From: Spirodela intermedia
Lineage: Eukaryota > Streptophyta > Magnoliopsida > Alismatales > Araceae
DNA length: 64,000 nucleotides
Assembly (NCBI GenBank): GCA_902729315.2
Contig: LR746268.1
Span: 8,680,005 to 8,744,004, forward strand
Reading direction: 5' to 3'
Part shown: one piece after another, positions 13,380-24,000 of the stretch
How positions within the stretch are numbered: the first letter of the stretch is position 1
How the letters are laid out: the number at the start of each line of letters is the position of its first letter
Program-made: the position numbers and the translations under genes
Notes under the pieces: generated by a model
What the model was told of the DNA's origin: nothing
Seen by the model: the letters and a program-made list of their open reading frames with translations, nothing else
Databases searched by the model: none

Positions 13380-16300
13380 TTTTGTATGGATGGTAATTCA
13401 TTCCCACACTATTTTCATCACTAATAGTAACATTACAAATCATAGAAGTATCAACATTCTGAAATAAATTTCTTTCACTTGTCATATGATTACTACAACC
13501 ACTATCAATAATCATATATTTGATTTACTTGAGTTTGAAGATACATAAGTGATAAATAATTTTTTTTGATCATTTTCTTCAACAATATTAACTTGTTCTC
13601 TTTTCTTGTCTTAATAATTTACTTCAATATGATCATACTTTTTGAAAAAAATTACACATTGATTTAGAACTTCTTTATTTTATTTTATTTTTCTTTGTCC
13701 CAATAACATACTTTAATATGACCATATTTCTTATAAAAATGATATTACATAACTCTATAATTGTGTTTCTACTTTTGTTGATGTCCTTTGTCATTTCTTT
13801 ACTGCCCATAATGTGATCAATCATGTACTCTTTCTTAGCCTCTAATTTAATAGTGTCATCTATCATGACCTCGTTGATTGTATGTGCCTTCAATATCTTT
13901 TTACTTCTTTGAAATTTCAATCTTAACTTAAAAAAATGTTTGTTAAGTGATTTTTCTATTGGTCTATTCATTTGTTCTTCATATACTAATAGTGTTACAA
14001 TTAATTTCTTTTGAGTATAAATAGATAAATCTTTAGATTGTTCAATGACAGCTACAATAAGGTGAACTTCTTAAAAAACATTATGTGGTTCTCCTTTCTA
14101 AAATATCTTCTCCAAATATTCTTATCTAATTTATAATAACATATACACTAGAAAAAAAACCATGCATTGATTCATAACTCCGTTGTCTCTACATAATTCA
14201 TTTTTAAAATTTTATATGCTTAAAAAAAAAACATGACATTAATAATACATTGAAAGATTATGATGCGGGACAAAGGGGCCAAAATAAATCTCCTTAAAAA
14301 AGAGCTACACAAGGGATGATGACTTAATATCTGGATAATCCCAGGATTTTAGGAGAATTAAGATCATTAATTACCTATTGGGTTATCTAATTCAAAGAAT
14401 CAAATAAGGCTTCTCAACCAAAATTTAGACCACTAATCTTTCACACAAAGGCAGCTATCTTATGAATCTCACAAATTATAAGATCAAATATTTAAAAATA
14501 ATGATCAACTTCACAAAAAATTTGAAAATCAATACACCTTTGCCATGAAAATTTTTGATATCTTGAAGATTCTTATTGATTCAAGTTCCACGAGCTTTGT
14601 TAGTAATTTTCCAAGGTTCAAACCGAGTGGTTCGTACTAAGGAGTGGACTGGTGTGGTTCGAAGGACATGGGTTGTTTGGGTTGGGAGGTATAAACGAGG
14701 TCCAAAACTGAGGTGAAATAATAAAATAATTATGAAAAAAGAAAAGAAAAGGTGAAGACATAAAAAGGGAGTGGAATGAGAGGCCATTGGCAGGAGAGAG
14801 AGAGAGCGAGAGAGAAAATGGGGGGTACGTGGCGACGGCGGGAGAGAGAAGAAAGAGGGTTCTCGTGCGGACGAGAACTGAAGGTGATTTTTAAAAAAAA
14901 ATACTAACTAAAGGGCGGAGGGAGAAAAGGGGCGAAATGAGAACGTCGGTGGGAGAGAGAGAAAAGAGGGGTTTCGTAGCGATAGTAAGAGAGAGAAAGG
15001 AAAGGGTTTGCGACGACGAGGAGGAGAAATGGCGACGACGGGGTAGACGGCAAGGAGGTGGAATGGCGGCGACAGAGCGGACTACGAGGAGGCGGAACGG
15101 CGGCGATGGGGCGGACGATGAGGAGGCGGGACGACAACGACAGGGCGGACGGTGAAGAGGCGGAATGGCAGTGACAGTGGGAGAGGAAAGAAAGATGGGC
15201 TTGGTGACAGGGCGGAAGGCTAGAAGGCGGAACAGCGGCAACAGGGTGGAACGGCTGTAGTGGTAGGAGAGAGGAAAGGGAGGGCTAGCGAACGGGATGG
15301 AACGAAGACGATATGGGGAAAGAGAAAGAGAGAGAGGTCTCCATAATCTAAGAGAACAAGAAGAAGAAGGAACCTCTAATCCAAGAGGTAAATGAGAGAG
15401 AAAGAACCCCTAATCCAAGAGGTAAATGAGAGAAAGAAACCCTGATCCAAGAGGTGAGAGGGATAACAAGAATCTTCTTGATTTCGAATTCAACTTCAAC
15501 TTTTAAAGTAAGTATTCGTGAGTTTGAATATTGATAAGAAAGAGAGGAAGGTGGTTAGAGGCATCCCCTCTCAAAGGATGCCAAGTGGTGTCTCTTGGAG
15601 TGAGAGGCTTCTTCATTAGGGGAGAAGGAGAAGGGGTACCCGAATGGGTGACATGGCCTCTTCTCCTCCCTCTTCTTCCTCCTTGTGGGTCCACCTAAGG
15701 GAATGAACCCTCATGTTGACTCCATCAGATTATTTCTGAAATAGATTGTTGTAAAACTAATAATAACTTAGCATTTATTTTTTTTGAAAATCTTTATTTT
15801 CTTGTTTAAAACTTTCTCCTACGTTATTATTATTCTCAACCAACTCCCATAAATCTTGTGAAATAAAAAATATCTTCATTTTAACACTCTAAAAATCATA
15901 CTTCTCTCCATTTAAAAATAGGACAAGAGTTGTGATAGGTTAAATAGGGTTACCATTTGTCATTCTCAAGGTTAATTATAATACTTGTTTACAGAAATTA
16001 TAGACTCCTTGCTACGATAAGAAAATCTTTAAAAGTTAAAAAAGATACTCACCAACTTCAAATTTTAATCTCCTCGAATGATGTTATGCTCTCCACGGAA
16101 GATCAACGCCCAATCCATGAACTTGGCTATGAAACCACTTGAAGGAAAATAAAGTCACAAAAACTTAGAGAGAATATGTTGATTTTTGAAAATAATGATG
16201 AAAAAAGGAAGAGAGAAGATAATAAAGTTTGCACACATTGAAACCCTAGAAAATAAGAAATGTCATAAATGATCTTTCTTAAGGAGAGAGAAAGTATTTA

Positions 16301-16434
16301 TAACACTTAACTACCTTATGTGGGCCAGCCCCCTTTTTGGCTCACTAATGATAAAGAAACCAAAGCCCACTAAAAGACAAAGACCACCTAATAAGGATGA
16401 AACAATGTCCTCTTTTTTGCATTAAATACTAACA
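13380..16434 (-). mobile_element. Decayed Ty1/copia retrotransposon (element 1)
   Basis: Minus-strand remnant. Its probable 5' LTR is 16,434-16,140 (begins TGTTAG, ends TTCA), followed by a primer-binding site near 16,125-16,138 resembling the initiator-tRNA-Met type (TGGTTTCATAGCC versus the usual TGGTATCAGAGCC). Gag-like sequence lies at about 14,230-13,620, including MNRPIEKSLNKHF, and a zinc-knuckle relic reads YKKYGHIKVCYWDKEK in another frame at about 13,740-13,680. The protease motif DSGCSNHMT is near 13,505-13,480. Frameshifts and stops are frequent. No integrase, reverse transcriptase or 3' LTR was found. The LTR abuts a NAC pseudogene exon at 16,435. Confidence 0.75.
14770..15470. 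repeat. GA-rich low-complexity block with short tandem repeats
   Basis: Strongly purine-rich on the plus strand, with repeated gaggcgga/ggcggaa-like words (14,930-15,260). Three imperfect ~33-bp units each carrying taatccaagaggt or gatccaagaggt lie at about 15,371-15,460. Open frames here are Arg/Glu or Ser/Pro low complexity and are not credible genes. It lies between the primer-binding site and gag of element 1, so it is internal to that element or inserted in it. Confidence 0.7.
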
Positions 16435-16620
16435 TGTTGGTCTCTCCGGTGTGCATCTTGCTTTCTTGCTTACAGCAAAAGAACCACATCTCCATGTCCC
16501 AAACATCTCTTCGAGAGTGTGTCTCCCTCTCCTGTCGAGGGCAAAAGAAGCATCACTACTCCGGGTTCTCAAAGAGTACTACAAGAGAAGATACTAGTCC
16601 TCCTGACCCCATCTTCCATA
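16435..16620 (-). pseudogene. NAC pseudogene, exon 2 remnant
   Basis: The segment near 16,530-16,600 resembles part of exon 2 of the intact NAC gene (about 21,840-21,925), which codes the start of the conserved [15 protein letters not shown] region. Shared words include tctccctctcctgtc and ctactccgggt (ctgctccgggt in the gene). An insertion of roughly 80 bp and frame damage make it non-coding. It stops exactly where the element-1 LTR begins, suggesting the retrotransposon split the exon. The exon 1 relic of the same pseudogene is at 19,373-19,528. Confidence 0.6.
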
Positions 16621-19372
16621 CTATTTGATTATTCAATGTGAAGATCAGATTTATTTTTTTAACTTTTTAATTAGCATAAGAATTGTTATTTCTTATGAAG
16701 AACCACAATAACGAATGGCCCATCAATAACTAGGAAAGAGGGAGGAACGTTGGGGGAATACATGTTTGCATGAGATAATGGGATAGCGTCATGTTGGAGT
16801 CGGGAGAAATAACAGGGCATTAGAGCTATTATGTAACATCCAAATTTCCAAGCCACATAGTTCATATAATCCTTCTACCCTCCTTTGTTCTTCAAAAAGT
16901 TAGGTATCACTGTTTTGTGTCGATCTCCACTAATAGTTATGTTTTGTTTTGTTTTGTTTGGTACCCGAGTAACAGTGCCAAGGGGAAGAAGACGAGCCAT
17001 TAGACTCTTATATACTAGGGCTAGGCGAGTCCGACTAAGCTTACAATTACACCAAAAATTGAAGGTGATTTGTACTCCCTGTCATAGCATAAGAAAACCA
17101 ACATTAGTAACAGCAAGTAGCATAGGTAAATTACCAGTAACTTGAAACAGCCTAACACTGCAACCTCTTATCTCCAAGAACACTTGTGTGCCCGCTTGTG
17201 TCATGCGCACCCGTAAAACTATGGTTGTCGATCTCCTTTGCAATCTAGAAAATGCTAGATAGATGTAGCTAATTATTCGGAGATGTTCCATCTCTATACA
17301 GATATGATGAATAAGAATCAGTTGAAAATATATGTATTGGTATTCTGTAAATATTTGAGGCTTTCATACGTATCTAACATCTTGTTCAACATGAAAATTT
17401 ATATTATTTCGTACCTTATCTATTTGATTCTTCCAAAAATGTCAATAAAAGCATTGTAAATAATCTTTGTATTTTCGAGTTTAGGTATAACAATGCTATA
17501 ATGATATTACCTTTTATTGCTCCGCAGAAAGCAACTCTGTCGCTAATTACTCACTACGGTTGCATCCTAGATGGATACAATGAATAGGAGGCCAATACGG
17601 TGTGAAGGAGGCTTCATTTGACCTATTTTCTTGAACATAGTGGTGAAATTTTTTGGAATATCGATCATGTCTTGATTTTTTGTCTAAAGTACTGTGATTG
17701 GATCATCTGCACATGAATATCTTTATTTCACGAATCATTATTTCACCCGTAAATACTCGGTGTGACATCATTTAATTGATCTTCGAAATGATACTACATA
17801 CACCTAAAGTGTCCGGTTGGCTTTGTGGATCCAAGATTCTCATGCCATTGATGTCACGATCACTATATGAACCTAAACAAAGCCGTTACCGTCGGTACGG
17901 TCACTCGCGCAAATCACCCATTCATTACAGATTTCTTGGTTCTCGCTTACTCATTCAGTGAAGATAATTTAATCTTCTGATCAGCCAAACCTTTTTTTTT
18001 CTACATATTTTTTTTCTAATTTAAAGCATGTTTGCATTTATCTTACCTCATCTTCGCATGTTGGAGAATGTAATCTTGACATGTAAGCCTTTGAAGGCAT
18101 TCTGTTTTCCAAAGTTAGGTATATAATGAAGATATAGAGCCGGAGGTCTCTAAAGAAGTGGAGCCTTTGGTACCAATGCAGTTTATTATCTTCTTTGTTT
18201 GGTGGTTCCATGACACGTAAATGGCAACGAGGAGGGGTTCCCCTGTATATTTTATTTTTATATGAATATTTCGTTTTTTAATGATGTTAGAATGGTCTCA
18301 TATCAAGAGTTGCCTATTAAATAATGCTTTTAAATATATTATTTTACTGAGCTGGAATATCAATTTAGAGTTTGGTGTCCTTTTCTTTCAGGTGCTTTGT
18401 CTGAGGGCTGCAGAAACTGATTTCCAATAAGTCGGGTGATCCTTTTTGCCATGTAAATGTGGTGATGCACTGAAAATAATGTGCGATGAAACAATCGCGC
18501 TAGATGCTGAGATTTTGTAGTAGTTCAACCTATTCTCATACTTTACTTCTTAAGCATGCCAAGGGAATTAACGTGGCTATAAAATAGCCTGAGTTCGATT
18601 CAATGAGGAGCAAAGATCTTCCGTCCCGGACGGACTTGCTAAGCAATGAAGAGGAAGCTCGCCAGCCACCCATGTGTTCGGTGGCCGGGGTAAAGCCCTC
18701 TGGAGTCAGGTGAACAGGAGCGCACTGGAATATTCGGAACTAGCTTGAAAGCCACAAGGCAGCACCGCCGAGTCTTGTAGAAAATCCCGGGAGAAGTGCC
18801 GCCTCATAAATACCATAGGGCATATCCATTTCGGAGGGCAAGCACTGAGAAGCATATAGTGGACCTCCTTAGGTCGTCTGCAGTGTTCCCGCAATCGCCT
18901 GAAGTGGCGGAAGGTCGCAAGAGATAGGGCAACCCACTCAGTAAGACGGCGACCTCGTTGGCCTCTTCTACTTTCGGAATGGAAGTATCTATTCAGGCCA
19001 GAATGATGCGTGTCACCGAGAAAAAAAGATCCAGCTGTAAAAACAAACAGTTAGGTCAACGAGGCGACCTAACTGACAGGTGGCTCGTCTGTTAGACTCT
19101 CGATCGACATCGCACGCAAACCCCAAATACTACATTTATTTCACCGATCATACGGATTATATGAACCATTGTGATGGTAGCCTAAAACCATGCTCTTCGT
19201 CTTTACTCCACTTCAGCTAAGCATTTTGGTATCCCGACCAGTAGAGCCGCTGCTCGTCTCTTTGTATCGATGCTAAGGATCGCAATCCCGGTGGAACGAC
19301 TAATTAGCTGTTCACGTGATAAACAGGAGAGTCGAAAACAGCCGGGGAAATAATCTCTGAGGAGATGCTAAC
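16621..19372. other. Intergenic / pseudogene intron, nothing recognised
   Basis: AT-rich to about 18,500, then a more GC-balanced stretch (18,600-19,100) with a 62-codon minus frame at 18,706-18,894 that I cannot assign to any family. If the two NAC remnants belong together, most of this is the pseudogene's expanded intron. Confidence 0.45.
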
Positions 19373-19528
19373 GAGGAAGATCCATGGGTAGTCTAACGAG
19401 GAAACGCCCGCAACGGGAATGAAGCGATCTTCCTCTGGCCTCCGTTTTTCCAGCTTGTTCCGCAGGTAGAGCGTCACATGTTCTTTCTCCGTCAGGTAGA
19501 AGCCGAAACATGGAAGCAGGCTTCCCAT
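19373..19528 (-). pseudogene. NAC pseudogene, exon 1
   Basis: Encodes a degraded NAC subdomain A. It keeps FYLTEKEHVTLYLRNKLE and EDRFIPVAGVSS, close to the intact gene's [18 protein letters not shown] and [13 protein letters not shown]. The conserved LPPGFRF has become LLPCFGF. The exon ends in a donor-like GTTAGC where the intact gene has GTGAGC, but it is 2 nt longer, so it would join exon 2 out of phase. A start codon is kept at 19,528. With the exon 2 remnant at 16,435-16,620 it marks a dead tandem paralogue of the NAC gene at 21,246-22,573. Confidence 0.75.
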
Positions 19529-21245
19529 TTCCTTTGTCCCTCCCGGCCTCCAGACCTCTCAAATCAGTCGGGGAGTCGATCAGTGGGGTGTGGGACTTCC
19601 TGAGAAATTTCCGATGAACGAGAGCTGTTGTCACGTAAACCGGCCCTCGTGGAAGAACCCCAGAAAAGTTCATAGGTGCACATTGATTCTTTGAGTCAAG
19701 TGGCAACCATCACTATCCACTTCCTCGATTCAAAGTGGTACAGCTGCAACCTCGTCTTCACCGGATAAGGACTTCTCGCTCAGTGGAAAGTCCCCGTTCC
19801 TAATTTGATATCCTTTCCGCTCCTTCCCCTGACTCCGTCTGCTTCAGTTTTGGAAAGATGATGAGGAGCATTGAAGTATCTCTGAGCCACACGAAGAACA
19901 CGACAGCATTTCAACTACAGAAAGGAAAGGAAACGAACAAGCTGTCAATCGTCACGGGGAGAATCTGTTGAGGGTTGCGGCTGGAGAGTAGCCTTTCATC
20001 TCGCTACTCTATATGCGAGATGAATTATTGATGGTGAAAATCTAAGATAACTTATCTGTTGCGTGACGATAGCATGAAAAAGGTGCATGAGCAGCGCTCC
20101 ATGGGACCTGTGCACCTCAAGGAAACTTTATAGGATTATCTGGTCATCACTTATATGCGTGCACATCAGTCTTAGAAGCCCAAACGGTGGCGCATGTGGT
20201 TTCTTCCGCGATGTGAAACCGAGGATCCAAAACGCCAGCAGAACGCTTCTTGTATCATTTCGTCCCTCCACTCATAAGTAGCGCAATGGAAAGTATGAGT
20301 TAGATGATGAGTTCATGTTCTCTAAATTTGGAAAGATAATCACGTTAAAACAATCCAGTTACAACCGCTCAGACGAAAACTGATCCATGATCGCCTTTAT
20401 TTCCAAGAAAAAAAACCGAGCCAACTGTCTGCACCACTTGAAATAAGATCATTAAGCTTGGTTCAATCACTTTAAGATACTGACCTATTAGTTAGGGATC
20501 TCCTGTTGTTCAGTCATGTATGCTTCTCCTTCAAAGTGATGAATAATCATAAGCTGTCCACTCTATGCTTAACTCGAAATAAAAAAAAATAAAAAAAGGG
20601 AACCATACAATGAGTTCTATGGCCTCATGCTTTGACCGTAACTTAGTTAGGAGGTGCCAAAATTAGACAGCCTCCAGCGCTCGTCGCACAATTTGAATAC
20701 ATCCCGTATTTGTTTATCTAAGCGAAATGGACTTGTTCGAACCCATTGACACAACAATGTGTGAATTGAAATGGCTTTCTCCTGGATTTCTGTTGCACCA
20801 TGTCACAATAACCGCGCTGTACATAAGGTTTTCATTTAATTTTTTAATAAAATGAGGATAATAATATTATATATATATATATATATCACTAATACTGAAC
20901 AGCAAGCATAGTTAAATAAGAAACTTAGTTATAAGTCAACATGTGAGTGGTGCAAAGATTTTGGGCGAAAAACGGGGTTGTCGAATGTAGTAGAAAGAAT
21001 ATTCGAAGCCTTACAGATTTCTATTTAGGCCAAACCAGCTGTGAGATTGCTTGACTGGCTGGTTCACAAATAAGGCCAAGCGTCAAACATTCCACTTATT
21101 ACACGCATTTTCAAACACTTGTCAAGGAGATGCAAACAAGATATACGTCTTCATCCATTGGGATGCTCCTAATCTTTTTGGTCCCCCTACCAGTCGGGAC
21201 GCTGCTCCTCTCCTGTCCCGACGCTGACTGAGGAGTCTGCTCGCA
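19529..21245. other. Intergenic region 3' of the NAC gene
   Basis: No gene is recognised. It contains an (AT)9 microsatellite at 20,869-20,886 and A-rich runs near 20,580. Short frames here lack family signals. Confidence 0.5.
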
Positions 21246-22573
21246 TCAGGACTCATGATCGGTTCCCAACAAAAGACTCAAGTCCCACTCTTCGTCCGTG
21301 ATATCGTGGATCCCTGCCCAGGCTTGTTCTTGCTCGTTTGGAAACGAAGTATAGAGCTCCTCTTCTGCCGCAGTTCTTGTCAGGTTCCCGACGGCAGGGG
21401 TATTGGAGACGCCAATGTTCATGTCTCCGGCTTCCTTGGAGAGCGCCGCTACGGTGGGCCTCCGGTCGAACGACCTCTGCCCCTCGGTCTTCTTGTACAA
21501 TCGGCATAGGCAGAACTCCCTTCGCACCTGAAACGATAATTGAAGCAGGTTATTCAAACAAAACAATAGAGTATGAGGGCTGCAACAAGGTCCCTACTAT
21601 AGCCCCTCTTCCCCCTCCCAGGTGAAGGTGTAGGACTTCACCCTTTGAGTTGCACCAGGAGCTGACGTCTCATCGTATGCGGTATACTCGTTCATTTTCC
21701 AGGAGGTTTTGCGTCCACTTTGAGGTCTTCCTTCGTAGAAGACCATAGTCGTCCGTCTGCCGACAGGGCGGCCCTCATGGATCACTTGTGTGGGGGAGCC
21801 GGTGGCCTTCCAGTAGCCATATCGAGTGGTGCGGGTTGGTCTCCCGCCCTGGGCCTCCCTCTCCTGTCTAGGGCAGAAGAAGAACCACTGCTCCGGGTCC
21901 CCGATCGATGCTTCTCCGGAGATCGCTGCACGAGGAATCACATGGCCGCTTAAGATGGAGTCAAGTATGAAAGGTAGAAAGTGGGCACGATATGAGATAT
22001 GACCATTATTTAACATGGGATCTGGAAGGCAGGAAGATAAATATAACACGAATCGATGCAGTTGCTTAGGAGGAATCACTGCTATCCACAAGGGTGACTT
22101 TAGATCTTTCCAAACTCATTGTAACGCTGGAGTGAGAGGCCGGGAAGGGGTATGTAAGCTATCCAAGTTCTTGTGTACTCAAAACAGCTAAATTTCTAGT
22201 TAACGTTATAAATTGGGTGTTTCGGCCTCTATAATACTTCTTATCCTCCATCAGTTTCTCCATGGTCAGTCGCTGAAGAAACCTAATTCCTCTATTTTAC
22301 TTCAATTTGCACCCTTTCATCTTCACAGAGAGAAGATGTGCGGACCGCTGGGGATTGCAACTGTTTACGTGTAGCCGTGGTGAGCAAGAGAAGAGCAAAG
22401 AGCCGGAGGAGATGCTCACGAGGAAGCTCCATGGGATGAAAACTGTAAACGTCCACAGCGGGGATGAAGCGATCTATCTCCGGGCTCCGGTCTGCCAGCT
22501 TGTTCCGCAGGTAGAACGTCACCAGCTCTACTTCCGTGGGGTAGAAGCGGAGACCTGGAGGTAACCTGCTCAT
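21246..22573 (-). CDS. NAC domain transcription factor (NAC090-like)
   Basis: Plant-specific transcription factor of 239 aa in three exons (22573-22420, 21925-21642, 21527-21246). The NAC domain fills residues 4-155: subdomain [20 protein letters not shown], then [28 protein letters not shown] (60-75), the DNA-contacting YGYWKATG (87-94), [11 protein letters not shown] (122-132) and [11 protein letters not shown] at the start of exon 3. The C-terminal tail is acidic ([14 protein letters not shown]), a plausible activation region. The exon 2 donor at AGG/GTGAAG is inferred; reading on from there meets a stop after EEGL, so splicing is required. Intron positions and the short length match the NAC089/NAC090 group. 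The start is the first Met of the conserved domain. A dead paralogue lies at 16,435-19,528. Confidence 0.88.
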
Positions 22574-22711
22574 GACTCTCTCTCTCACACACACACTCCC
22601 TCTCACCTGACCCAGCACCCTCTTTTTCCTGTCTAATTGAGCAAGGAGATGATTCCTCTGTACTGGGGCGAAACGTTCGCAGCATCGCAAAGGCATTGAT
22701 ATAGAGATGGA

Positions 22712-22742
<31 letters not shown>

Positions 22743-23942
22743 GAGGACTATGGAGGCACTTCTTGCCGGGGGTTTGAGAGGATAGGAGGTGGGCCTCTCT
22801 GTGAAATTTCCTTCGGCAACAGCTGGGTGCAAATAATCCAGCCGTTTGTGGACACGAGTGAGCAACAGTGTCTAGAACCAGCCAATTCAAGAAATATCCG
22901 GGCAGCGTGGAAAAAGGAACTACGGAGACGGGAATTCTACATCCTCGTCTCTTCCTTCTTCTTCCGCCTTGCGGGAAACTACAGAGACTGGGAGTACTGA
23001 AAAACCATTAAAATCTTACTAGGAAGCTCCTCTACCACCAGGGTAGGAACAAGCTTAGATGAGCATTCCACGTGTATGGCGTCCCGTCAGCTGCAAGGAA
23101 AATGGCTTGTAACTAAGAAAGCAGACACCTGGCGCCGTCGTTTCCTCCATGTGCTTAAATGCATGCTTCCCACTCACCGTTAGCTAGCGCCGTCCTCTCT
23201 CTCTCTCCCCCTCCCGCCCTCCCTCCCTACCTCTGGGTCATTGCCCCTACCTAGCGGCAACTTTGAAAGCGCCATGTGCCAAGGCGTTTCCACGAAATGA
23301 GGCAGAAGAAAACTTTCGTCAAGGTCAAAAGCAAGACATCACTATCCTGGTTTTGGCGTCTTAAGTAGTCTTGTCTAGACCTCTCAAAATGGTGAGACTT
23401 GGAAGACCCAGAAACGCTGGCCATGGACGGCCAGTAAAGCTTAAACGTGAGAGATCATAAAGTTGCAAGCCCCAAAAAAAAAAATTCTTAGTTTAGTGAA
23501 CCTCGGAAGTATTTTTTGCCATATCTTGAGAGCTGCTTGTACTTATCCAATAAGCACGCATTTTACCTTAGATATTATTTTATTTTATTACCCCCTCCAT
23601 GGTGATCGATCCTCGTCTAGTCAAGAATTGTCGGTTTTGTTCTTTGTGGGCTAAAGAATTCTCTGTTTTGTTCTTTGTGGGTTGAAGACCTGTCAGGTTT
23701 GTTTTTCGTGGATTCAGTATTCGAACCTTTGATTGTCTTTTCTGAAATTGTGCGTCATGCGATTGCTGGAAAATTCTGACTGCTTCGAGTGACTGGCAAT
23801 ATGATTTTGTTTTCTAGGAAAATCAAGTGGAAACCCGTGATGAAGAATCTTTAACACATTCAAAGATACGAAAATCTTGACCAAAATTACACTGATGACG
23901 AAAAACCATTCCTTTCCTTGGGTCATGATCGTATGAACACGA

Positions 23943-23990
<48 letters not shown>
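22574..23990. other. NAC upstream region up to the assembly gap
   Basis: No gene is recognised. It holds a (GA)n run at 22,716-22,742, CT-rich sequence near 23,195-23,230, and a (CT)23 run at 23,945-23,990 that ends directly at the gap. No integrase-like sequence is seen on this side, unlike the other side. Confidence 0.55.
23945..23990. repeat. (CT)23 microsatellite abutting the gap
   Basis: CT run broken off by the Ns; its true length is unknown. Such runs commonly stop short-read assembly. Confidence 0.95.
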
Positions 23991-24000
23991 NNNNNNNNNN
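23991..24000. other. Assembly gap (10 N)
   Basis: The ten Ns are probably a nominal length. A copia integrase frame runs into the gap from the right and does not continue on the left, and the rest of pol plus a 3' LTR are absent, so kilobases may be missing or the join may be false. Confidence 0.97.

Noticed and set aside
14891-15241. Ser/Pro/Arg-rich frames in the GA-rich block
   Set aside because: Low-complexity translation on both strands, within a retrotransposon remnant.
18706-18894. 62-codon minus frame as a small gene
   Set aside because: No family match that I recognise, no splice-consistent extension, and it sits in a pseudogene region.
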